A stretch of DNA of 13,770 bases, taken from contig CADBOW010000274.1 of the NCBI GenBank assembly GCA_902796375.1, forward strand, positions 1 to 13,770, given 5' to 3'. The notes beneath the pieces were generated by a model. That model did no database searches and had not been told where the DNA came from. It saw nothing but the letters and a program-made list of their open reading frames with translations. Positions 7,297-13,770 of this stretch are shown one piece after another. The position numbers and the translations under genes are program-made. The number at the start of each line of letters is the position of its first letter. The first letter of the stretch is position 1. Origin of the DNA: an uncultured Lachnospiraceae bacterium (GTDB taxonomy: Bacteria > Bacillota > Clostridia > Lachnospirales > Lachnospiraceae).

Positions 7297-7995
7297 CTAC
7301 TCCGGTCTTTCATCTGTCAGATCTCCGTCCTCTTTCAGCGAGACCTGATACTCCGGCATATCCGAAGCTGGCCTGAAGATACCCGTCAGGAAGTCCTTAT
7401 CTCTGGCAAACACCTCTCTGAAATCCCGATCAAACTGTCCGCTGTATCGGACGTACTTTGCAGCATATCCGTCCACCTCCATACCCATGGCGTCTGCCAG
7501 ATAGAGTGCCCGGTACAGATGATATTTCTGTGTCACAATGGTCATCCGCCGCACATGAAACAGGTGATAGGCCCGATATACACTCTCATAGGTGGATACT
7601 CCGTAATGATCCAGATAAATATCGGAAGACGGAATCCCCTCTGAGACCAGATACGCCTTCATGTTCCAAACCTCGTTATAATACTCTCCCGCATGATCAC
7701 CGCTGACCAGGATCTTCTGAGGAGAAGCCTTATACAGCTCCACCGCAGCATCCAGCCTGTCCTTCAGCATCTGACTCGGACTTCCGTCCGGATGAACGCT
7801 GCATCCCAGAACCATGATGCAGTCCAGATCCTTCTTGTCTTCATCCTTCCACTCTTCCAGTGTTTTGATGGATCCCCCTTCGGATAATACAATAAACAGA
7901 TTCACAGCCAGGGTTCCCAGCAGAAAAACCGCACAAATCACAGCCATGACGGTCAGCGTGATCCTCATGGCCTTTTTTATCTTTTGTCTTTTCAT
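7297..7995 (-). CDS. SanA/YdcF-family (DUF218) membrane-anchored envelope protein
   Basis: 232 aa from ATG 7993-7995. A short basic N-terminus precedes one transmembrane segment (about 11-36), and the rest is probably extracytoplasmic. The DUF218 signature is clear: VLGCSVHPDGSPSQMLKDRL (62-81), SGDHAGEYYNEVWNM (98-112), IYLDHYGVSTYES (126-138) and TQKYHLYRALYLADAMG (155-171), close to E. coli SanA at the SGD..YNE and TQ..H..RAL segments. SanA is linked to envelope barrier function and vancomycin exclusion; its biochemical activity is not firmly known. A longer frame from 8061 would overlap the alarmone synthetase gene by 65 bp. I chose 7995 because it starts 1 nt after that gene's stop and has GGAG 9 nt upstream. 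It is the last gene of the araC operon, with no clear terminator before the convergent SDR gene. Confidence 0.85.
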   Translation of the reverse strand: MKRQKIKKAMRITLTVMAVICAVFLLGTLAVNLFIVLSEGGSIKTLEEWKDEDKKDLDCIMVLGCSVHPDGSPSQMLKDRLDAAVELYKASPQKILVSGDHAGEYYNEVWNMKAYLVSEGIPSSDIYLDHYGVSTYESVYRAYHLFHVRRMTIVTQKYHLYRALYLADAMGMEVDGYAAKYVRYSGQFDRDFREVFARDKDFLTGIFRPASDMPEYQVSLKEDGDLTDERPE

Positions 7996-7996
7996 T

Positions 7997-8665
7997 CTAT
8001 ACGTCTCCGTCCGCATCAATGGTTCTTCGTATCTCTTCCATCTCCGCGTCCATTTTTGCAAGTGTATCAGCGCAGATCTTTAATTTCGCCACCACGCTCT
8101 CCGGATCTCTCAGAGTCTTCTTATACTTCAGCTTATGATCCACACTCGCCCAGAAATCCATGGCTATGGTCCGGAACTGGACCTCGACCCGCATATGACG
8201 CTTTCCCTGGGACAGGAAAATGGGAATGTCGATCAGAAGATGCAGCGAACGGTATCCGTTGGATTTGGGATTTTTGATATAATCCTTTCTGGAGATCAGA
8301 AGCACATCATCCTGCTCCACCAGAAGCTCCGCAAGACTGTACAGGTCCTCCTGAAAGGAACAGATCACACGGATCCCCGCTATGTCCGTCATTTCCTGCT
8401 CCATATCTTCCACCGTAAGCGGGATACCCCGGCGAAGCATTTTCTCCACGATACTCTCCGGCTTCTTCAAACGGCTTTCTATGGATTCAAACGGATTTCT
8501 GTCATACTGGAGAGAAAACTCCGCATTCAGTACATTCAGCTTCGTCTGGATCTCCATGATCGCACAACGATAATACGTCATCAGCCGCACAAAATCATCA
8601 CTTCTGGAAATGGTCTTCGCAAGCTCCTCCACCCTTTCAGAAGTAACTGTTAATTCTTCGCTCAT
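7997..8665 (-). CDS. Small alarmone synthetase 1 (RelQ/YjbM-like (p)ppGpp synthetase)
   Basis: 222 aa. It transfers pyrophosphate from ATP to GTP/GDP to make (p)ppGpp in the cytoplasm. Only the synthetase domain is present: no HD hydrolase, TGS or ACT domain. Family motifs in order are RLKKPESIVEKM (65-76, ATP/GTP contacts), TDIAGIRVIC (93-102, catalytic D94), DYIKNPKSNGYRSLHL (128-143, Tyr 138 stacking on the nucleotide base) and VEVQFRTIAMDFWASVDHKL (160-179, catalytic E161). N- and C-terminal helices resemble those of tetrameric RelQ. The start is preceded by AGGAG. It lies 13 bp after the AraC-type regulator and 1 nt before the SanA-like gene, so all three are likely one transcript. A second homologue is encoded about 3.6 kb away. 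Confidence 0.92.
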   Translation of the reverse strand: MSEELTVTSERVEELAKTISRSDDFVRLMTYYRCAIMEIQTKLNVLNAEFSLQYDRNPFESIESRLKKPESIVEKMLRRGIPLTVEDMEQEMTDIAGIRVICSFQEDLYSLAELLVEQDDVLLISRKDYIKNPKSNGYRSLHLLIDIPIFLSQGKRHMRVEVQFRTIAMDFWASVDHKLKYKKTLRDPESVVAKLKICADTLAKMDAEMEEIRRTIDADGDV

Positions 8666-8678
8666 TTCTCTCCTCTCC

Positions 8679-9419
8679 CTACATCCGGCGGAAGTTCTGA
8701 TTCCTGTATTCCTTCGGTGTCACGCCGCTGACCTTCTTAAATACACTGATAAAATAGCTATGGGATGAAAACCCGAGATCCGTGGCGATCTCTATGCTGG
8801 TCTTATCCGAATAGCGAAGCAGCGCCATAGCTTCCTCCACCCTCTTATTCCGTATGTATTCACTGATGGATAAGCCGGTCTCCTTACGGAACAGCTTGGA
8901 AAGATAGGTCTCATTCAGTTTGACATGCTCCGCCAGCTGCTCCATGGTGATCTTGTCATGCAGGTGCTGTCCGATATAATCCATACATTTCACCACCTGT
9001 TTGGAATGGACCCCGTTCTTCTGCTTCTGGGCCATCACCTTCGCATACCGCATGATCATATCACTCTGAAATTCACGCACCTCCTCCGGAGTCGACAGCT
9101 TGTCCGCCTTCTGGATGAAGGTATCGCTCATTTTATAGGCTTCCTCCTGGGGAAGTCCATGGCTGATACAAACCCGGGTGATCATGGCCGTCATCGAGAC
9201 AAAATGGTACATCGCATTCCGAAGCGGATTTTCCGACAGAATACCGCGTTCTCTCGCGTCCGGTGCCGGTTTCCCCTTCCGATATGCCTCGATCTGATCC
9301 GCCTTCCCCTCTGCGATCAGGGTATACAGTCCCATCTCTCCCTCAAACGCAGGGTGTTTTGTATCATCTTCTCTTTCAAGGAACAGGTTCTTCGCAAAGT
9401 CCGCATTAATGTCAGCCAT
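8679..9419 (-). CDS. AraC-family transcriptional regulator
   Basis: 246 aa from ATG 9417-9419, chosen for AAAGGAGG 5 nt upstream; an in-frame ATG at 9467 lacks a good RBS. The C-terminal about 100 residues form the double helix-turn-helix of AraC/XylS proteins: first HTH about 157-177 (TMEQLAEHVKLNETYLSKLF, then RKETG) and second about 207-228 (TSIEIATDLGFSSHSYFISVFKK), ending in the usual GVTPKEYR. The N-terminal about 135 residues are helical, not a cupin or PAS domain that I recognise; the segment around 60-125 (NPLRNAMYHFVSMTAMI onward) resembles a domain common in Lachnospiraceae regulators. The ligand is unknown. As first gene of the operon with an alarmone synthetase and a SanA-like protein, it may control them. 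Confidence 0.9.
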   Translation of the reverse strand: MADINADFAKNLFLEREDDTKHPAFEGEMGLYTLIAEGKADQIEAYRKGKPAPDARERGILSENPLRNAMYHFVSMTAMITRVCISHGLPQEEAYKMSDTFIQKADKLSTPEEVREFQSDMIMRYAKVMAQKQKNGVHSKQVVKCMDYIGQHLHDKITMEQLAEHVKLNETYLSKLFRKETGLSISEYIRNKRVEEAMALLRYSDKTSIEIATDLGFSSHSYFISVFKKVSGVTPKEYRNQNFRRM

Positions 9420-9473
9420 TTTTGCCTCCTTTCCGGAAAAAGATGCAACGATTTTCTTACAAACCACATAATT

Positions 9474-9484
9474 ATTGTATAACA
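9474..9484 (-). promoter_or_regulatory. Possible promoter of the araC operon
   Basis: The minus strand reads TGTTATACAAT, an extended -10-like element, about 55 nt upstream of the araC ATG. No convincing -35 hexamer is present at 16-18 bp, so this is a weak call. Confidence 0.35.
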
Positions 9485-9564
9485 GATACAGGTTTTGCGC
9501 TATACTTAATTTACTTCTTCCGAAAGGAAACCATTCACATGCCCCCTGTTAAAGGAGATTTCCC

Positions 9565-9596
9565 TTAATCTTCTTTAATCATTAAATATTTTAACC
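9565..9596. promoter_or_regulatory. TTAA-rich direct repeats, possible operator
   Basis: TTAATC at 9565-9570 and 9575-9580 are spaced exactly 10 bp (one helical turn), followed by TTAAAT at 9582 and TTAACC at 9591. Ten-bp-spaced direct repeats are typical of OmpR-family sites. The site lies about 145-180 bp upstream of the araC start codon. The region is A/T-rich, so chance is possible. Confidence 0.25.
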
Positions 9597-9605
9597 TTCA
9601 CTAAC

Positions 9606-9650
9606 GTAAACGGATGAATCTGCAAAGACTCATCCGTTTACCCCTTTTTA
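9606..9650. terminator. Strong 12-bp hairpin after the histidine kinase gene
   Basis: GTAAACGGATGA pairs perfectly with TCATCCGTTTAC (9606-9641) around a 12-nt loop. It lies about 19 bp past the kinase stop on the minus strand and probably ends that operon, although the minus side lacks a T-run. The T-run (five T at 9645-9649) is on the plus side, so the best-formed terminator reads in the plus direction. Confidence 0.6.
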
Positions 9651-9659
9651 TCCCCAATT

Positions 9660-10886
9660 TCAGATCGTCACCGTAAAGTTTAACATACCGTTCTTATAGT
9701 GTACCGCAATCTTTCCCTTGAACAGCTCCGCAAAATGCTGTGCCATGGAAAGGCCGATCCCGAAGCCCTTCTTCTCGCTGTTATGGGATTCATCCGCCCG
9801 ATAGAAACGATCGAAGAACTTGCTGTAATCCACGCCCGCCTGCTCCGGATAGGTATTGGACACCGTCAGCACCGAGCTGTGCATTTTCTGTTCCAGGGTG
9901 ATCAGCACCTGTCCGCCCTCGGTGCAGTACTTTACCGCATTATCCACCAGTATGGATACCAGCTCCCGGAGACCCGCCGGATCCGCCTTGACATATCTGT
10001 CCTTCGCGATCCTGGTTTCATACTGCAGATTATTCTTCTCAGCCAGAACACGGAATTCCGCACTCACCTTTTCCACCACCTCGGTGAAGGATACATTTGT
10101 CAGTGTGACCTCGTCCCGCTCCTGCATTTTGGAAAGAGTGATCAGATGAGAGATCAGTTCGCTCATCCGCTGGATCTGCTGCATGGTGCTTTCCGTCCAT
10201 TCATTTTTGCCTTCCATCATCTCCATCACCTCCGTATTGGCGGAAATGATGGCCAGCGGAGTCTTCAGCTCATGACCGGCGTTGGTAATGAACATCTTCT
10301 GCTTCTCCATATTCTTGACGATGGGGGCCACGGCATGCTTCGAAAAGATCGAAAGAAGCAGCAGGAGCAGCAGCATGGAGCAGAGTCCGATGTAAACCGC
10401 CACCAGCATGAACTGCCGCATGCTGTGCAGCTGTCTGGTGCAGTCCAGAAGAACGCAAAGGGTGTTTCCGTATCCCAGATCCGTCTTCTGATAGGCAAAT
10501 GTACTCTTCTCATCATACAGAAAGCCTTCCTCCGATTGCCGCTGAAGCGCCCGGTTCACATACTTTCTCGCATCGCCGTCGGAAATGACACTGACATGTC
10601 CGCGATCCAGCTCCAGAACATTTCCGTCCTGATTGACAACCGCAGAAAAGAAACGGAGTGAATACAGAGCTTCATCCGTAAGGATCGCTTCTCCGACGAT
10701 GGACCGGTATTCCAGCTGTCCCGGAAGCATTCCTCCGTTCTCGGAGATCTCGGACATCAGGGAAAAGATCTCTACCCTGGAATTGTAGTAGCTGACACCC
10801 ACCACAAATCCCAGAACGATCAGGAGCACAAGAAACATGGAGCCGGAGGAGATCAATATGAATTTGAGTTTCAGTTTTCGGATCAT
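9660..10886 (-). CDS. Sensor histidine kinase of an OmpR-type two-component system
   Basis: 408 aa. TM1 is about 9-32, an extracytoplasmic sensor region about 33-158 has no domain I recognise, and TM2 is about 159-181. The HisKA helix has phospho-acceptor H205 in ITNAGHELKTPLAII. In the HATPase domain the N box is LVDNAVKYC (313-321; N316), the F box FFDRFYRAD (357-365) and the G2 box GFGIGLSMA (374-382). The usual DxGxG G1 motif is absent; SNTYPEQ (343-349) stands there, as in some Firmicutes kinases that keep only the Asn. The start has AGGAGG 7 nt upstream. It lies 42 bp downstream of the response regulator gene and probably phosphorylates that protein. The signal is unknown, but the operon context suggests an envelope or lipid cue. 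Confidence 0.93.
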   Translation of the reverse strand: MIRKLKLKFILISSGSMFLVLLIVLGFVVGVSYYNSRVEIFSLMSEISENGGMLPGQLEYRSIVGEAILTDEALYSLRFFSAVVNQDGNVLELDRGHVSVISDGDARKYVNRALQRQSEEGFLYDEKSTFAYQKTDLGYGNTLCVLLDCTRQLHSMRQFMLVAVYIGLCSMLLLLLLLSIFSKHAVAPIVKNMEKQKMFITNAGHELKTPLAIISANTEVMEMMEGKNEWTESTMQQIQRMSELISHLITLSKMQERDEVTLTNVSFTEVVEKVSAEFRVLAEKNNLQYETRIAKDRYVKADPAGLRELVSILVDNAVKYCTEGGQVLITLEQKMHSSVLTVSNTYPEQAGVDYSKFFDRFYRADESHNSEKKGFGIGLSMAQHFAELFKGKIAVHYKNGMLNFTVTI

Positions 10887-10928
10887 ATCAGTACCTCCTT
10901 CTCTCTTACTCCGTTTCCGTCTGTCTCC

Positions 10929-11609
10929 TTACTGTTCTTCCTTCACAGATTCCAGACGGAAGGGTCCGTCCTCTCCGCCTCGAATGGTTCGATTCGCTTC
11001 CACCGCATCCAGTTTGCTTTTAAGGTAGGACACATACACCCATACCACCTGTCCGTCGGCTTCCTCATTCTGCCAGACATGGGCAAGGATCTCCTCTACC
11101 GAGAATTCCTTCTCCGGGTTCGCCATCATGTATTCCAGCAGACGTGCTTCCTTCTTGGCCAGCCGGATCGAATTCTCACCCTTCAGCTCCTGCTGTTCCA
11201 CATCCAGCGTCACATTTCCCACATGAAGCTGTTTCGGAGTATAATTCCCCGCTCTTCGGGTAAGTGAACGAAGCCGTGCCAGCAGCTCAGCCATCTGGAA
11301 GGGCTTCGGCAGATAATCATCCGCTCCCGCATCCAGTCCCCGGATCCGGTCGTCCAGCTCCGACTTGGCAGTCAGCATGATCACCGGAGTGGTATTTCCT
11401 TCCCTGCGAAGGGTCTCCAGCGCAGTGATCCCATCCATCTTCGGCATCATGATATCAAAGACGCACACATCATAAACATGCTGTCTGGCGGCTTCCACCG
11501 CGGCTTCTCCGTCGTAGACCGCATCCACCTCATATCCGCCCTTCACCTGCAGAACGGTGGCTACCGCATGGGAAAGAGCCTTTTCATCTTCCGCTAAAAG
11601 TATTCGCAT
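10929..11609 (-). CDS. OmpR-family response regulator
   Basis: 226 aa, the standard length. The receiver domain (1-115) has acidic residues E7, D8 and E9, phospho-acceptor D52 in VFDIMMPKMDG, T80 and K102 in the YLPKPF motif. The C-terminal winged helix (about 128-222) binds DNA. Its end reads RTIRGGEDGPFRLE instead of the common RTVRGVGYRL, a variant hairpin wing. The start has GGGGG 5 nt upstream, 15 bp after the alarmone synthetase 2 stop (tandem TGA TGA). It precedes its kinase in the same transcript. Targets are unknown; candidates include its own operon and the TTAA repeats near 9565. Confidence 0.94.
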   Translation of the reverse strand: MRILLAEDEKALSHAVATVLQVKGGYEVDAVYDGEAAVEAARQHVYDVCVFDIMMPKMDGITALETLRREGNTTPVIMLTAKSELDDRIRGLDAGADDYLPKPFQMAELLARLRSLTRRAGNYTPKQLHVGNVTLDVEQQELKGENSIRLAKKEARLLEYMMANPEKEFSVEEILAHVWQNEEADGQVVWVYVSYLKSKLDAVEANRTIRGGEDGPFRLESVKEEQ

Positions 11610-11624
11610 ATTTTCCCCCGCTCA

Positions 11625-12236
11625 TCAACTGTTCCGGATCAGATTCCGGATCGTTTCCATGGAAATGTCACAGGAAGCCAGCTCGTCTGCGCAGCGTTTC
11701 AGCTCAGCCTGTATCAGTTCCCTGTTCTTGATATCTCTCTTGTAACTCATTTTGTGTTCCAGACTTGCCCAGGAATCCATGGCGATGGTCCGCAGCTGCA
11801 GCTCCGCAAAGAAATTCCCCGGAACATTTCCCTCCACATCCTCAAACCCGGTCTGTACCACCAGGATCAGATGATAGCTGCGATAGCCGTTGGGCTTCGC
11901 ATGCCGGATGTAATCCTTCTCCTCATAGATCGAAATTCCCGGAAGCTTCCGGATATGATCCCGGATCCCATAGATATCATCCCGAAACGCACAGACGATC
12001 CGAAGTCCGATGGCATCCTGCATTTCATGAAGTGCGGAATACGGTGTCTCCGGCAGATCCCTCTTTCTGCATTTCTCCCGCATGCTCTCATCCGATTTGA
12101 TCCGGGTGGTCATATGTTCAAAAATATGCTCTCCCGTCTCCTCAAAGATCATACGGTCGTAGGATTCCAGCTCCGTCCTGAGCAGATCCATCACATAGTT
12201 CAGACGCGGCTCAAACTTACCGTAAATACTACTCAT
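11625..12236 (-). CDS. Small alarmone synthetase 2 (RelP/RelQ-like (p)ppGpp synthetase)
   Basis: 203 aa from ATG 12234-12236. The family is (p)ppGpp synthetases with a synthetase domain only. Motifs are RIKSDESMREK (45-55), QDAIGLRIVCAF (73-84, D74), DYIRHAKPNGYRSYHL (108-123, Y118) and AELQLRTIAMDSWASLEHKM (144-163, E145). All catalytic positions that I can align are kept. The longer open frame starting at 12365 encodes an Arg/Ser-rich stretch opposite marR and is rejected. The chosen ATG overlaps the marR stop by 8 bp, and GAGGAGGA lies 5 nt upstream, formed by the Glu/Asp codons of the MarR tail, so translation should be coupled. It has diverged clearly from synthetase 1 outside the motifs, so the two are not a recent duplication. 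It is co-transcribed with the fatty-acid genes upstream and the two-component genes downstream. Confidence 0.92.
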   Translation of the reverse strand: MSSIYGKFEPRLNYVMDLLRTELESYDRMIFEETGEHIFEHMTTRIKSDESMREKCRKRDLPETPYSALHEMQDAIGLRIVCAFRDDIYGIRDHIRKLPGISIYEEKDYIRHAKPNGYRSYHLILVVQTGFEDVEGNVPGNFFAELQLRTIAMDSWASLEHKMSYKRDIKNRELIQAELKRCADELASCDISMETIRNLIRNS

Positions 12237-12696
12237 GCTCGTCCTCCTCTTCCTTGGGCTGGATCGGGACCTCCGGCATAAGCTCGGTGGATATCCGGCG
12301 CATGATCTTGTTGAAAAGCTCAAACTCCTCATGCGAAAGGGTTTTCTCAAGCCGTTCCTCAACAATATCCATATACTTCCGGTTGATATTCCAGTATTTA
12401 TAGTATTTATCCGTCACTTCCAGATGGAACTCCCTCTTATCGGTACCGGACTGTACCTTGGTCAGATATCCCTTCCGGATCATGGAGTTCACCTTGTAGG
12501 TGGCATTTGGCGGTGAGATACCGATGAAATCGGCAAATTCGTTGATCGTCGGAGATCCCAGCGCACCTATGACCTCTATACAATAGGCCTCCGTAGTCGT
12601 AAGCGAAAGCTCGCGGCTCTGTATCCTTCGAAACACGTCCCGGTAATAGTATACCCGGAACTTTGAATATACTTCATGTAACGGATTTTGTGACAT
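12229..12696 (-). CDS. MarR-family transcriptional regulator in a fatty-acid synthesis operon
   Basis: 155 aa. The winged helix-turn-helix is clear: helices with LTTTEAYCIEVIGALGSPT (32-50), recognition helix SPPNATYKVNSMIRKGYL (61-78) and a wing SGTDKREFHLEVTD (83-96). Long N- and C-terminal helices would form the dimer. The last residues are very acidic (PKEEEDEHE), and their codons double as the next gene's ribosome binding site. The start has AAGGGG about 9 nt upstream, 18 bp after fabZ. Position in a fab cluster recalls FabT, the MarR regulator of fatty-acid synthesis in streptococci. Similarity is only at family level, so a FabT-like role in sensing acyl-ACP is inference. No operator was identified in the window. 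Confidence 0.9.
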   Translation of the reverse strand: MSQNPLHEVYSKFRVYYYRDVFRRIQSRELSLTTTEAYCIEVIGALGSPTINEFADFIGISPPNATYKVNSMIRKGYLTKVQSGTDKREFHLEVTDKYYKYWNINRKYMDIVEERLEKTLSHEEFELFNKIMRRISTELMPEVPIQPKEEEDEHE

Positions 12697-12714
12697 ACGA
12701 CATCACCCCTTATT

Positions 12715-13143
12715 TTACTGTCCGATCACAAAAGAGATCTCGGCCTGTGCCGCAACCTCATCTCCTACCTTTGCTACTGCCTTTCCAAATCCCACCGGTC
12801 CCTTCCGTGAAGTGATCTCACAGCGAAGGCTGAGGACATCTCCCGGACGGACCTGTCTGCGGAAGCGGGCATTCTTGATGCCGCCGAAGAATGCGATCTT
12901 CCCCTTATACTCTTCTTCCGAAAGGATCGCAACCGCCCCGGTCTGTGCCAGTGCTTCGATGATCAGCACTCCCGGCATTACATGGGCTTCGGGAAAATGT
13001 CCCTGAAAGAAGGGTTCATTTACGGAAACACATTTGATACCCTCTGCCCAGACACCCGGTTCAAAGTCTACGATCTTATCTACCAGCTGCATCGGATAAC
13101 GATGCGGCAGGATCTCTCTGATCTGATTCGAATTCAGTTCCAT
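12715..13143 (-). CDS. fabZ: 3-hydroxyacyl-[acyl-carrier-protein] dehydratase FabZ
   Basis: 142 aa, full length for FabZ. It dehydrates 3-hydroxyacyl-ACP to trans-2-enoyl-ACP in type II fatty-acid elongation in the cytoplasm. It is a single hot-dog domain. The signature NEPFFQGHFPEAHVMPGVLIIEALAQ region carries catalytic H49 and E63, and LPHRYPMQLVDKI (12-24) is the conserved N-terminal segment. The ATG follows the fabF stop with no gap, and GGAGG inside the fabF end lies 8 nt upstream, so translation is coupled. No FabA-like isomerase features are evident. Confidence 0.97.
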   Translation of the reverse strand: MELNSNQIREILPHRYPMQLVDKIVDFEPGVWAEGIKCVSVNEPFFQGHFPEAHVMPGVLIIEALAQTGAVAILSEEEYKGKIAFFGGIKNARFRRQVRPGDVLSLRCEITSRKGPVGFGKAVAKVGDEVAAQAEISFVIGQ

Positions 13144-13770
13144 TTATTCTTCCTCCCACTTTCTGAATGCTGTGGTGGCGTTATGTCCGCCGAAGCCCAG
13201 AGAATTGGAGATCGCATAGCGGATCTCTGCCTTCCGGCCTTCATTCGGTACGATATCCAGATCGCAGGCCGGATCCGGTACCTGATAATTGATGGTTGCA
13301 GGAACAAATCCGTCCTGCAGTGCCTTAATGGTTATGATCGCCTCAACTGCTCCGCTTCCTCCCAGCAGATGTCCGGTCATGGACTTTGTGGAGCTTACCA
13401 TAAGCTTATATGCATGCTCGCCGAAGGCAGCCTTGATGGCCTTCGTTTCACCCGCATCGTTCAGCGGGGTAGAGGTTCCGTGTGCATTGATATAATCCAC
13501 GTCCTCCGGACGGATCCCGGCGTCTTCCACTGCCATCTTCATGCAGCTGGCTGCCCCCAGTCCCTCCGGATCCGGTGCGGTGATATGATGGGCGTCACAG
13601 GATGCACCATATCCTACCACCTCTCCGTAGATCTTCGCGCCGCGCTTCTTTGCATGCTCCAGCTCTTCAAGGATCAGGATGCCTGCGCCCTCGCCCATAA
13701 CGAAGCCGGAACGCTCCTTGTCAAAGGGGATGGATGCACGGTTCTTATCCTGGGACAGATTCAGTGCATG
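13144..13770 (-). CDS. fabF: 3-oxoacyl-[acyl-carrier-protein] synthase II FabF, 5' end cut by window edge
   Basis: The reading frame is open to the right edge, giving the C-terminal 208 residues of a protein of about 410. FabF condenses acyl-ACP with malonyl-ACP in fatty-acid elongation. Visible motifs are the DKERSGFVMGEGAGILILEE region, NAHGTSTPLND with the first catalytic His, and SSTKSMTGHLLGGSGAVEA with the conserved Lys and second His, then SNSLGFGGHNAT near the end. The active-site Cys lies upstream, outside the window. The apparent start at 13698 is an internal Met. It heads the visible part of the six-gene operon; its promoter is not in the window. Confidence 0.96.
   Translation of the reverse strand, partial: HALNLSQDKNRASIPFDKERSGFVMGEGAGILILEELEHAKKRGAKIYGEVVGYGASCDAHHITAPDPEGLGAASCMKMAVEDAGIRPEDVDYINAHGTSTPLNDAGETKAIKAAFGEHAYKLMVSSTKSMTGHLLGGSGAVEAIITIKALQDGFVPATINYQVPDPACDLDIVPNEGRKAEIRYAISNSLGFGGHNATTAFRKWEEE

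Noticed and set aside
12237..12365. N-terminal extension of alarmone synthetase 2
   Set aside because: It overlaps the marR frame, encodes an Arg/Ser-rich stretch unlike the family, and the internal ATG has an excellent ribosome binding site.
1..13770. Search for mobile elements, CRISPR arrays, tRNAs and rRNAs
   Set aside because: No transposase or integrase motifs, no regularly spaced repeats, no cloverleaf-like or rRNA-like sequence was seen by eye on either strand.

Overview
The window reads as ordinary chromosome from an anaerobic Firmicute, most likely a Clostridia/Lachnospiraceae-type gut bacterium. This is inferred from gene content: a Cys-type, NuoG-like formate dehydrogenase, paired small alarmone synthetases, an RsbV/RsbW-like pair and strong GGAGG ribosome binding sites. 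Base composition is close to 50% GC. All genes but one (an SDR reductase) lie on the minus strand, so the text below runs from low to high coordinates while transcription mostly runs the other way. I see no transposase, phage gene, CRISPR array, rRNA or tRNA.

Region 1 (1-5983), formate metabolism. A promoter at about 5835-5863 serves an RsbW-like ATPase, then a diaphorase subunit (a NuoF-type Fe-S domain fused to a GltD/NfnB-like flavoprotein), then the molybdopterin formate dehydrogenase catalytic subunit. A hairpin follows, then a partial moeA, whose product inserts the metal into the cofactor that the dehydrogenase needs. Together these suggest a soluble NAD(P)H-linked formate dehydrogenase with its cofactor maturation enzyme next to it.

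Region 2 (5984-6473), partner-switch half and divergent promoters. An RsbV/SpoIIAA-like STAS protein has its own promoter and is closed by a perfect hairpin terminator. It is therefore transcriptionally separated from the RsbW-like gene just downstream. No sigma factor or PP2C phosphatase is visible.

Region 3 (6474-9659). A plus-strand SDR gene, whose promoter predicts an almost leaderless mRNA, converges on a minus-strand operon of AraC-type regulator, small alarmone synthetase 1 and a SanA/YdcF-like envelope protein. A 240-bp gap at 9420-9659 holds the araC promoter region, TTAA-rich repeats and a 12-bp hairpin.

Region 4 (9660-13770). A tightly packed run of six genes in transcription order: fabF (partial), fabZ, a MarR-family regulator, small alarmone synthetase 2, an OmpR-type response regulator and its histidine kinase. 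Gaps are 42 bp or less, with one 8-bp overlap. The order suggests that fatty-acid elongation, lipid-linked transcription control, (p)ppGpp synthesis and envelope sensing are co-expressed.

The points most worth checking are the two alarmone synthetases, each in its own regulator operon; the RsbW-like gene heading the formate dehydrogenase operon; and the FMN-domain-less diaphorase fusion. I do not see a clearly unprecedented system. No stretch longer than 300 bp lacks a gene; the longest gap is 5742-6026.
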